Below, piece by piece: positions 35,325 to 46,690 of a stretch of DNA of 64,000 bases; the first letter of the stretch is position 1, and every line of letters begins with the position of its first letter. The stretch is from Chelonoidis abingdonii (lineage: Eukaryota > Chordata > Testudines > Testudinidae). The position numbers and the translations under genes were made by a program. The stretch covers positions 41,754,884-41,818,883 of the forward strand of contig NC_133776.1 of the NCBI RefSeq assembly GCF_003597395.2, read 5' to 3'. The notes beneath the pieces are model-generated. The model searched no databases. It had not been told where the DNA came from and saw nothing but the letters and a program-made list of their open reading frames with translations.

Positions 35325-36400
35325 TGACTTCAAAGGGAGTAAGATTGGTCCTTACTGGACTATCCGACTAAACAACAGTAAAGCCAGCTCCCTCAATCCC
35401 GATAACTAGAGCTGGCCAGAAATTTTCCAACAATAGTTTTTGCCAGCTCTCAGGGCTTCTAGGTTCCTCACTCTGTGTGAGGGAACCTAACAGCTCCAAA
35501 ACCTATGAAAGTCCTGTCTCAAGTCTGAGCTTCCTGGCTCCAAGCTGCGCTGCAGGGAGCCTAGAAGCACAGCTGCCAGATCTCCAGGCTGCTTGAAGAG
35601 CCTCATCAATTTCATTTTGAAAAGTCAAAATGAAGTCTTGTTTTGATTATTTCTAAATGAAAATTTGAAATTCCCATTCTGTGGAAAATTTCGAGGTTTC
35701 ATTTTTATTTGTATTTTTTCCCCTGGGTTCCAACTCGGCTTAGCACTAACCCTTCAACAGACCCTCCATTTTACCACCTCATATCCTCCTCAAATGCACA
35801 AAAGAGTGCTGAAGTATTTTATAACCATAATGAGTCTTTTCATAAAGGTTGCATTACTCCATAATATAGACTAAAAGGTGTAGCCAATTGTTTGACTAGC
35901 TACATTCGTGGTTCATTCTTAAAAGTGTTCAAGAGAACAAATACCCAAACTTCCCAAATGTATTGTCTAAAGACAAAACAGTACAATATGAAAAGGAGAC
36001 ATGCATACCCCTTCTTCTGAGAAGTAATTCTTATCTCGCAGCATGTTCACCTTATGCAGAAGATGTGCTTCAAAGATATGCATTTGAGTTAGTAGTATTT
36101 ATAGTAAGATTTTACAAGTTATAAAACTTTACACATTGTGCCAGTTTTGTCCTTGATATGTCTCCCTATACTTTTCTCACATCTGAATGTAACATTCAAA
36201 ATGAAAGTGTTGATGAGTCATGAAAGTATTCCCTAACTCTACTTGATATCAAGTATTCATGCATCTTTGTTTTGACAAGTCTCCTATTTTCTAACAACAG
36301 AACAAACTTCAGCTTTTCAAAGTATTGTGGGATGCTTGACATGGATGAACAGAACTGTGGGACGAACATAATACATTCCGTTACTGTAAGTTCCCAACAC

Positions 36401-36437
36401 CACACATACATATATATATACACACATACATACACAC
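36401..36437. repeat. CA/TA microsatellite
   Basis: Mixed (CA)n/(TA)n track with ACATACATATATATATACAC core. Accounts for the Tyr/Val-rich ORF predicted on the minus strand. Confidence 0.85.
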
Positions 36438-37044
36438 CATGCGCATAACACCGACCAATGTGGTGTTTACTATGTCTAATATATAGGCATACAATATATA
36501 TGATTAACATATAACAATATGGCTATGGACCATAGAGATACAAACCTATTCTTTTTTCTTGCCATAAAGGTCCCTCGTGTTCCTCTTGAATGGGGGTTAC
36601 TGCTCATACAGTCAGACAATCCAAACTTTATTTGGTGAAATAAAGACTACAGAACGTTATGTGAAATTTATGTGAAATTCTAAAATCATATTTATTGGCC
36701 AATTCACAGAAAGTGCCATAGTGACCACAAAAATGAATCTGTTTTTAATACATGTACAGGCCAAGTTTTAAAACAACAGGTCTATTTTCAATATGCATTT
36801 AACAAATCATGTGGAAAATGCCAGGATTTTAGCAATCTCAGAATCAGAAATGATTGTTCAAAGTGAGAGTTTCCACAGATCATACCACAATGTCAATGGG
36901 GGGGAGGGAACACAATTTATTCCCACTACATAGAAAGTTAATTTTCAATGCACTTTCCCGTGTATCAATTTTTACTGAATAATTTATTAAAGAAAAGAAG
37001 AAAAAAATCAGTAAGCAGATTTGTAGTAAATTTTCAAAAAAATC

Positions 37045-37263
37045 TACAAAAACAAAAACAACAAGGAGTCCAGTGGCACCTTAAAGACTAAGAGGTTTAT
37101 TTGGGTACAAGTTTTCGTGGGTAAAAAACCCCATTCTTCAGATGCATGGAAGAAGTGGGTTTTGTACCCACGAAAGCTTATGACCTAATAAATATGGTAG
37201 TCTTTAAGGTGCCACCAGCGTCCTCATTGCGTTTGTGGATACAGACTAACATAGCTACCCCTC
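37045..37263 (+). mobile_element. Long fold-back repeat related to 35216-35324
   Basis: The left arm (from AACAACAAGGAGTCCAGTGG, through TTTCGTGGGTAAAAAACCCC, to CTTCAGATGCAT) is the diverged reverse complement of the right arm (GAAGAAGTGGGTTTTGTACC, CACGAAAGC, TAGTCTTTAAGGTGCCACC). The right arm then continues to GATACAGACTAACATAGC and TACCCC. The arms are about 85 bases and could form one long hairpin. AAAAAATC on both sides may be a short target duplication. It contains a decayed form of the GAAGA / GTGGGT / ACCCAC / GAAA motif. Confidence 0.72.
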
Positions 37264-39475
37264 AAATAAGAAAAAATCAATGTCAGTTCATATTCAACTT
37301 TTTAACTGCATATAGTCATTTAACTGAACATCCTGCAAAAACTGTATAGATCGTCTCTTCCATAAGCATTTAGCACTTGCAACAAGACATTTCTAGGTTT
37401 GGTTTTGATCACTTCACGTGTACAATAATATATTTAATATAATGAGCATCTCTCCTATGCTGAAGATATTGTTTGAGACACAATAAAAGGCTTAGACCAA
37501 TCATACAATATGTGTCTGACTCATTTGTATCCCATCTGGTATATTCTATATTGCCTACAAATATGGTCACAGTTACACAGAGATTAAATTGTCTAACTGC
37601 TAGAAAACCTCTCAAAACTGGAAAAAAATTGCTACTGGCTAGAATTATTGCTTACTAGCAAGAACTAATGCACCAATATGGAAGCAAATCTTGCAAATTA
37701 AAAGTTTAATGTGAAAAAGTGCGTTTTCCAACCAGGAAAGATCTCTTCCACTATCCAGTTATTATGAAATATAATGACTATAGAGAATATGAAATATAGT
37801 GAAATGACCTGACCCAGTTAACCAATTAGAGAAAAGGGATATTGAACTCAAAACAGTGTGGTTATCTCCTGGTTGTGCAAAATACTGCACTCTGATTGGC
37901 TTATAGGTATGATTTGCATAATTCTATTGTTATATCTGAATAAAAAATGTCCACAACAAACACAGATGCCTGAACTTTTGCCTCTCAACCTATCCATGCA
38001 TCTCAGTTAACCCCATTCTTCACTGTTCCTCCCCCGTGTCCACTTATGATCCCTCATCCAATAAAATTAATCCTTTTTAAATTGTATTTAATGTGTGGGG
38101 GTCAGATGGGATGAAGAGTAATAAGAAGCTGGAAAATGGAAACAAACTGTTGAGAATTTGCTTACCATTTTCCAGCCAGCTTTAAAAGTGGCCATGTCTG
38201 TTGTGACCTGGGAATTCTGAAGTCAATAACGGCTGTGGAAAATATAATACCCAGTGGTGACTTGCACTTTCACTGCAGAAGGACCACCCATGGCTAGATC
38301 CTGCCTGTTCGGGACAGACCTGCACTAGGGGAAGAACAGAGCCACTTCACACCCAGAAGAGCAGTGGAAGCCCTTCTGCTTCCATCCTTACCTCCCAAGC
38401 AACCAACGGGGTGTGAATCCACTATTGCAGCCTTTATGGGGTGTCTCTGCTTCCCCATTTCACACCACAGATCATAATGGGGGAGGCCTGGTTCCACCTC
38501 CTCCTCTCTGCCCCATATTGGAGCTCCATATGTGCCTGGAGAAGAGGGGATACAGCAATCTCTATTCTTCCCTGAACACAGACTGCAGAACTGCCTTTTC
38601 TTCAACTGGGTCACACAAGGTTGGGTGGGAAGAAACGCTCCTTGTGCCCTGCCTTCTCCCCTGTAGATCCAAATAAGAGCCAGGCATAATTTGGCCTATG
38701 GTGATTATACACAACACTTGACTCTGATTGGCTAATAATAACTCCAAACCAGAGAACAGGGAGTTGCATGTTCCATGTTGAAAAATAACCATACAATTTT
38801 TATGCCATATGTATAGATTTGGGCCTGTTGTGGTATCCCAGCGCTCCATTTCACTACAGTACTTACTACATAGGGAGCAACCTCAAGTACTCATCTACAT
38901 AACCAAGCACATTCAGCCAATCAAATCACATGAATGGATGAAAGTTCTAGTGTCTCAAAGAAATAATAACCATCCACCAGTAATGACAACTCTTGACCAT
39001 TATCGTTCAGAGGGCAGAGTATTTCTTTCATCCTTTTTACAAATTAGAGTGTTTAATAACATAATCATGTGCTCTCTTTATATCTCACAATCTAAGTTGT
39101 GACAAGCTACAACTGCTTAACCGTGCCTCCTGACTCTTTCAGTCTTGTGTCAAATACACATTGATATGAAGAGAGACTCTGACAAGTTCATATATATAGT
39201 ATCAGAGATTATCCCTTTGTTACTGTCTAGCTTATTAAAAGAAAGTTTCATTATAGGTTTTGTATTTGTTTAATCTCTAAGATACTACACAGTAGTACAC
39301 AGCACTTACAGTGAACTGATCATAAGTAACAAAGGGAAATATCGGTTTGGGGATTTTTTTAGGTTTTGTGGTAAATAGAACTTCATAAAAAAGTCAACAA
39401 AAATGATCTAGAGATTGAAGACCATGAATAAAGAGACTTAATTAAAAGAACTGTGGATGACTTGTCTAAGAAATA
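37264..39475. other. Intergenic DNA without a recognisable gene
   Basis: No coding or RNA features supported. The ORFs around 38294-38849 are short, overlap on both strands and match nothing known. Confidence 0.55.
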
Positions 39476-39835
39476 ACCAATGGAGGAAACGTGATAACCA
39501 TCTACAAATATGCGAAGGGTATAAATAATAGTTAGGGAGAAGATTGATTTAACTTAAGTTAAGAGGGTGTAACTAAGAGTGATGGGGGGAAATTAAGAAA
39601 AGGAGAATTTAAACTGAATACCAGGAAAAGCTTCCTAATGATGAATTCTGTTAGACTCTGAAACAGTCTCCCATGGGAAGCAGTGGAAGCCCCAGCCTTA
39701 GAATCATTTCAAAAACTAAACTCAGGGGAGGGGAAGCATTCGAAAAATATATTATAAGGAACAATCCTGCACTGCTAGGATGATAGACTAGCTGGACTAT
39801 TCCCCCTCCCCCATCTTCTAATTTCTATAACTAAG
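39476..39835 (+). mobile_element. CR1 LINE 3' end fragment
   Basis: The order GTGATAACCATCTACAAATA, AAACTGAATACCAGGAAAAG followed by CTTCCTAATGATG, CTGAAACAGTCTCCCATGGG, and a run-out at TTCTAATTTCTATAACTAAG is the characteristic distal ORF2/3' UTR text of CR1 elements. Being 5'-truncated is normal for CR1. Multiple indels; no function. Confidence 0.82.
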
Positions 39836-42800
39836 ATTTGATGAGCTAATATATGTTCTAAAAGTAACCTTTAAACATTTTGGTATTTTTCTTTCTTTCC
39901 TACCTACAGTTTGGTATCTTTGTACAGGTCCACGTACAACAACAGGAACCACTTGAGTGTCCGTCTGTTACTCTCTAAAGCAACGATCTACTTCAAATCC
40001 ATGCTCTTTTGTCAACACTGTTCTTATTTCCTGAACTACTGAATTGCCAATTAGGTGCTAACTGATATTACTCAGATTGTGGTGGTGCAGTATATATGTT
40101 GTAGCAGGGCCATTTCAAACATTTTCAGAAGAGACCACTTATTTCTGATGCCTCCATTTTTGGGTGCCTAACGTAAGACATTTAGGGGCCTTATTTTGTG
40201 AGATGCAAAGTATCTTCAGCTTCCCCTGGAATTGTGGGTAATCAGTATCCCTGAAAAAAAGAAAATTACACCTAAGGTTTTCAAAATTGTAGTGCCCAGA
40301 ATGAGTAGATACTTGGACCTTTATAGCAACTCTAGAACTGTTTAATGTAGTAGTTAAGACTTTTGTATTATTAAATGCAATCTTTATACAGTGCCCCCTG
40401 TTCTTTATGTTACATGATTTTTCCCCTCAGTTCTCTGAAATGTCTTAACACAAATCTGAGTGCTGAAATGTCTCTGCATTTTCCCTTAATTTTAACAACA
40501 GAATCACTGAAAATTTTAATTATCTGTGAATACGTACAGAATTTGCATTCTCACAAATCAGAGCAGACCTACTTTGACCATAAGGCATTTCCCACACAAT
40601 GCAGGCATAACACAGTGACATTTGTCATGGCTCTTTTGCCTTCCTGCCTCCGCTGGAGGTGTTGTAACTAATGTACCAAACAGCAGCAACCAACCCAAAT
40701 CACTCACAGTTTTAGTTCATTACCACATTAGCCTCCATGGTGTGAATGATTAAATATTAAGCAGAAATATATGTATTGTCATCTCAAAACATCTCTGAAA
40801 TTTGACATTCAGCTTCCTTCCTAAAACTACTAATTGCAGATACCTGTCACTCCAGAAAGGATGACAGTAGATGTTTCTATTCTCTCATCATTTGATACTC
40901 TGAGGCTTTGAGCTCCAATTCTCATCTCTTTCACACCAACCTGATAACCCTCTCTAGCTCTGTGCCCACTCTTTACTTTCATCTCTGCTGTGTCACCACT
41001 CACTATTCATTTCTTAAATATTAATCCCATTTCCTATATTGCTCATCTAATATTAGCCTGTATTCTTTTCACATTCCAAAAGATCGTACAGCCAAAGCAT
41101 CCATATAAATCTTTTCCAGCACCACAGGGCCTCACTCTTTGCAGCCTACTGAAAATTATGTCTTGCCAGTTTTGTTTCCGGTGTGAAACTTCACTCTAGC
41201 GACTAACATGCTCAAAATCATCTGAGTAAGCCATTTGTTCAATCAAGATGGTGTTTAATACTTTGGAAGGAATGCAAGGGGAAAGATGTTGGGAAAAAAA
41301 CTTTAAAAATAATCAAGCCCTGGACAACTTAGCAAAAGTTCTCATAAAGGATAAGATAGTCAACGGAGCCTTATAGAGCTAGGTGCCCAACTCCTATAGA
41401 AAGGTTAAGTTCTTTTGAAAATCCCACCAAAAACCAATGGGTCAGAAATTTGCTCTATATTCAGACATATTTCTAAAAATGCACCATGTCATTTTACAGA
41501 CATATAACATACTGCACAGCCTGACAGGTTCTGCTACATGAAAAAGGTCACAGAATTTGCCACCTAAAATGAGATCAGCTATTTAGCTGACAAAATTAGT
41601 TATACTTCTGTGAAAGAAACATGAACAACTTCTTATGCTTCTTCCCTAAAAATTCTCACCATACAAATACAGCTGTACTATTGGCCCCAATGGAAGTTTT
41701 GCTTGAATTAGAACTGTAGAATTGGGCCAATATTGGGATCAATATTTTCTAGCTCAGGTGCCTAAAGTTTGTCTAAATCTATATTTAGGCACCGAAGGGC
41801 TAGCTTGCCGCTTGCCTTCAGGGAGCTGCACAAAGGAATTGAGGAGTGCAAGGCTCCCTGTGCTTCTCCATTAGGCTACCTACACTCTGCTAGGCCCTGG
41901 GCAGAGCGTAACACAGCCATTACTCTCCCTCACAAGCGGGATATTATGAGTGGAGTCATCTGTCTTCTGGAGCTGGCTGAATGGGGGGAGAAGCAAACTG
42001 ATTGTCCACTGGCTGATTGTTCATTACCTTATGCAGCCATTTATACCAGTGCAAAATGAATACAGTGTGGGTATAAAGCACTACCAAGTCAGTACCGTAC
42101 TGTTTTGCATTCATTTTGTAACAGTGGAAATGACTGCAGCAGGCACAGGGTTAAGAGAATCAGGCCAGATGAGTCATAGAAACTGCTGAGACTCCCCTGA
42201 GACAAGCACCCTGTATTCAGAGCTTCATAGGTGGCTAGATTTTCAGTGGTACTCACAACTTTTTATTTTCCACAAAAGAAAAAAAATCCATGGGACATTC
42301 CTTTTAAAACAATAAATAACCCCACTCCCCACCTCCATCCAATGTTTACCTTTTTCTGCAGGATCAGTATAAGCTTTTAGCATTACATACTTTCTCTATA
42401 TTTATTAGTATTTTAAGTGTGTTTTATTTTATTAAATATCCTCTTCAGAAAATGCAATTAAAATGGACAAGAGAATAGCCCAAGGACACACTCTCTCTTT
42501 ATCACTCAGACACACACTCACTTCCTTGTTTTTGGCAGCATTTGTGCCTACTGTCCCCAGAAAAAAGTTTTTTCATCACACAACATACATAAATGCAAAT
42601 TCATTCCTCTGTTTCTCCTCCCATACTTAGCAGACACACACACTCCAACATGTATGCAGTAAATAGAGCCCTTATATCTGCAGTTGGTAAACGTAAAACC
42701 TCTAAAGAAATCAGGAGAGTTAAAAAAAAGGTTTTTAGTTAACTTTGTTGTTAATGTGCATTTGCTACCAAGGTTTCAATAGCCCAAGTTTGTCTGGGTT

Positions 42801-43499
42801 ATGGTTACTTTTTAGAGAGCATCAAATTACTTCAAAACAATTATTTCCCTTACAGTAATCAATAATATAAATATATAAAAATAATAATTATAATAATTAA
42901 GTTCACATGAGGTCTGTTCCAACACCTATTGAAGTCAACAGAAAGACTCCCTCCCAATAGATACCGTGTATGAGGTCCACGCAGAACCCACTTTTTCAAT
43001 CTCTAGGACTCTTGCAAACTCTTGTAATCCCTGTATAAGAATGTTAACAAATCCTTGTGTAATTTTCTACTTGTTATATAACAGAAGCTTTACATAAGAT
43101 GGTGGTGTGTTTTTTAAAGTATTTTCTGTGGTATCTTTCACCCTTAATTACAGTCAAGAACTTTGGGAACATGAACTGTTTTTATGCAATTTAGGCTCTA
43201 TTAATTTCTGTGTTATTTTAGCAAAAATATTTCTCAGGTTTGATGGAATGTGCTGTAATAATAGCGGTTGTCTGTTGGACAACTCCGTCCAACAGGATGT
43301 CTTTCTGCCACTCACCAGTCAAAAAGGATCATGCCTCCAGCTAGTATGGTCTAAAAGAAGAGCTAAACCATTCCAGGATGCTGTTTCCTTTATTAAAATA
43401 CTATAATATTCTACAGCAATAGTCCTAGCCCAGTCTGGCTTACAACTGTGTTCCTGCTGTGTTTACACTGTTAACTACAGGAAACATAGCAATTCTTAA
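39836..43499. other. Intergenic DNA without a recognisable gene
   Basis: AT-rich. Dispersed-repeat phrases (TTTTGAAAATCCCACC at 41413, ATTTAGGCACCG near 41783) suggest very old insertions. No gene. Confidence 0.55.
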
Positions 43500-43630
43500 A
43501 GAACACACTGGCTCCCTATTTATTTTTAGTGCAATTCAACGCACCAGTGCTGATTTGTGAAGCTCTATGCAGATTAGGCCTGGGCATAGAACTCAAGGTC
43601 AGCTGGGGGTTCTTTTGTTGTCAGTCCTTA
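43500..43630 (+). repeat. L2/CR1-type LINE fragment
   Basis: Translation around 43505-43600 gives HWLPIYF, then after a stop and indel QFNAPVLICEALCRLGLG, the HWLPV..QFK.L.L..KAL.GL.P pattern from the end of L2/CR1-group ORF2. It is cut at its right end by the DNA element starting at 43631. Confidence 0.55.
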
Positions 43631-44732
43631 GGCTACGTCTACACTGCACGATTATTTCGAAGTAGTTTAAACCGATATTATAAAACCGATGTTATAAAAT
43701 CGGTTTTGCGCGTCCACAGTGCGATCACAAAATCGATTGCTTGCGTCCTGGTCATAGGCTACCATCGAGTTTAAGGAGCGGGTGCACTATGGGTAGCTGT
43801 TCCCTGACCAGCCTACCCATAGTGCCCACTTCCGTTGTTGAGGAGCACAGTAGCCTGATGGGGCAGAATAACATTTGCCGGGTGGTGCTGGGTACAGCCT
43901 CACCCCTCCTTTGTGAATGCAGTCAACAACCCTTTTGGCCGCTCTTTCGCGAGTGCATTGAGCAAGACGATGCGACGAGATGGCATAGCATAATCCTGTT
44001 CCCTTTTTTTTTCACGTGGGTGGTGGGGGAATAAACTGAGGAGCTGTTCCCTGAACCACACCAGACACTGGTTTTGAACTACACAAATGGGAGCTCAGCC
44101 AAGAATGCAAATAATTTCTAGAGACTGCTGTGGACTGTGGGATAGCTGGAGTCCTCAGTACCCCTCCCTCCCTCATGAGCGTCCATTTGAGTCCTGGCTG
44201 CTTCCCGTTACGCTTGTCACGCAGGCTGTGTATCCTGGAGTTTTATTCAAACGCTTTGGCATTTCGGTGTTCTGTAATGGAGCTGGATAACAGATTTGCT
44301 CTCCATACAGCGATCAGACCTAGTATCTCCCGTACGGTCATGCTGGACTCTTTTTCGATTCAGACTGCATCGCCAGCCGTGCTTGATCAGAGCTCCACGC
44401 TTGGACAAGCAGGAATGTAATCAAAAGTTCGCGGGGCTTTTCCTGTTTACCTGCCCGCGTGCATCCGAGTTCAGATTGCTGTCCAGAGCGCGTCAGTGCT
44501 GCACTGCTTGGGATGCGCCCCGGTAGCCAATAACGTCGATTTCCGTTCCACCACGAACCCTAATCCGAGTTATCACTATCGATTTAGCGCTACTTCTCTC
44601 GTTGGGAGGATTCCGAAATCGATTTAAGGAGGCAGTAAATCGATATTTAATGACGATGCATGTGCACAGATACAAGCGTTTAATCGTATAGTGTCGGCAT
44701 TAAACCGATTAAGTCGCAGTGTAGACCTGGCC
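43631..44732. mobile_element. 1.1-kb non-autonomous DNA transposon with GTCTACACTGC inverted ends
   Basis: The left terminus GGCTACGTCTACACTGC faces the right terminus GCAGTGTAGACCTGGCC. Subterminal TAAACCGAT / ATCGGTTTT and AAATCGATTTAAGG blocks repeat in both orientations, and a palindromic pair CACTATGGGTAGCTG / CTACCCATAGTGCC lies at 43784-43818. CpG is frequent compared with the flanks. There is no transposase; ORFs of 60-97 codons inside are overlapping and unconvincing. It sits in an older LINE fragment. Target duplication is unclear (TTA left, TAA right). Confidence 0.72.
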
Positions 44733-44852
44733 TATAAGACATGGATTTCCAGGGGCTAAAGGTTGAGGGGGGGTCCTCAGTGGAAAAGCAGTTGGATCTG
44801 GAACTTTATGATGTCTGATATGCAGAGCCAGAGTCTCTGGTGGACATTCAGG

Positions 44853-46016
44853 CTTTGGTGTACACTATATGATTTTATGAAATGTTCTAATGAGTGTGAA
44901 TATAATTGTAATTGGAATATGTCTTCAGCAAAAGGTTCCTCTTTAAGTATCATTAACAAACTTATAATCTACTGATGCGATCATCCATTTGTATGAATGC
45001 ATCATTCTGTAATCTGAAACTAGTAGTATAGAATATAACCTCGAGGGCCTACATGTAGTTTTATGCCAAAGTGTGGACCATTGATGGTGGTTTAGAATCT
45101 TGATGGCTCTGATCAGCTAAGATAATTGACTGTATATGGCTCTGTTTACTTGTACGTCTTATTCTATACAGGTGTGCTGGCAAGTGGGTAATGAAGTCTT
45201 GCAGTAACATGTGATCATGTCACCAGAACTGGAATCCATCTTTAACCTGGTGCTTTTCCATTTAGGAGGAGTGGAAACCCAGAGAGGGACAAAGGATTCT
45301 CACCTTGTGCAAAAGATATATAAGGGCTGCAGTCATGAGAAATCCCCTAGCTACCACCTAAGCTGGAAGAAGGACTGTACCAGGAAAAGGATTGGGCCCA
45401 GCCTAGAAGGAGGCTAGTCTGTAAAAAAGGCTTATTGGAACATCTGTGGGTGAGATTTACCTGCATTTAGTTTTGTGTTTTTTGTTGTTGTTTTTTTAAA
45501 ACACCCCCTATATTAGGCTTAGACTAGCACGTTTTATTTTATTTTGCTTGATGATTTACTTTGTTCTGTCTGTTATTACTTGGAACCACTTAAATCCTAC
45601 TTTTTGTATTTAATAAAATCACTTTTTACTTATTAATTAGCCCAGAGTACATATTAATACTGGGGGGGGGGAGGGACAAACAGCTGTGCATCTCTCTCTA
45701 TTAGTATCATAGAAGGCAAACAATTCATCACTTTACCCTGTATAAGCTTATACAGATCTATTTGGGGGTATGGAACTCATTGGGAGCTGGGTATCTGAGT
45801 GCTGGAGACAGGAGCACTTCTTAAGTGGTTTTCAGTTAAGCCTGCAGCTGGTGGGGGACGTGACTCAGACTTAGACCTGTGTTTGGAGCAGGCAAGCATC
45901 TGGCTCAAACCAGGCAAGGTTCTGAAGTCCCAAGCCAGCAGGGAAAATGGGCTCAGAGGTAGTCCCAGTACATCAGGTGGCAGTCCTAAGGGGAGTTTCT
46001 GTGATCCAGCGGTTCA
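44853..46016 (+). mobile_element. LTR, family C, copy 3
   Basis: Colinear with 25081-26216: the shared 5' part (ACTATATGATTTTATGAAAT), a TATA-like GATATATAAGGGC near 45309, AATAAA at 45612-45617, the CAAACAGCTGTGCATCTCTC block, and the 3' text TTTCTGTGATCCAGC. Ends are diverged and no target duplication was found. No internal genes. Confidence 0.75.
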
Positions 46017-46179
46017 TATCTTTCCCTTGGCCTTATCCTATGAAAGCAGCATGACTGTGAGGGTCTTACATAGTTTAGGGATGAGTAAAAATGTTGAAAG
46101 GGGTCAAAAGGTGAGGTATACTATCTTTAAATAGCATAGAGCAGTAAGATGTTATGGCCATCACTCAACTCTCTGACCA

Positions 46180-46690
46180 AGTCACAGTCAAAATGGACCC
46201 CTTCCAGGGCACAAAGAGTGCACCAAATGTCTACCCTCACCAGGGTCTTCAGTCCCATCTCTGAGCCCTTTAAATCCAGCCCTTTGCTCCATTTTCTAAA
46301 AGGGCCTTAACCTGTTCTTCTGACTTAGCCACCTGGCCAGTGATGAGGGGAACCCAGACTTGTCCACTACTCTGGGTTCCAACCCAGTGACCTTACAAAC
46401 AGCAGCCACATAGTACTTCCTTTAATTAGCTGCTGCTGAATTCCTTGGATCTGGTCCTTTTACCTTCACCCTTTACCTGAGGTTTAAAGTTCTCAGGTCC
46501 ACTCTCTCCCAGTCCCAGGTCCAGTAAATGCACCCCACAAAGATTCTTTGGACAGAGAGGAGCACTCTTCTTCACTCCTTCTGGCTCCAGCCTGGACTAA
46601 GCTGCTAACCCCTGCAGCTCCTTTTATCTGAGCCTGCTGAGATCTGATTGGCTGCTTCCATCAGTAGGCCCACAGGGCATGTAGTAGGAC
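46180..46690 (-). repeat. Possible LTR remnant, unclassified
   Basis: C/T-rich on the plus strand, ending in GAGATCTGATTGGCTGC; on the minus strand this would read GCAGCCAATCAGATCTC, a CCAAT-like promoter block. The composition is unlike the flanking DNA. I could not find termini, so this is a weak call. Confidence 0.35.

Noticed and set aside
44087..44526. Overlapping ORFs of 67-96 codons inside the 1.1-kb DNA element as a transposase remnant
   Set aside because: Three overlapping frames, no DDE or HTH-like motif, and composition that tracks the repeat; no support for coding.
45799..46134. 111-codon ORF
   Set aside because: It overlaps the 3' part of a family C LTR; the related copies have no matching open frame.
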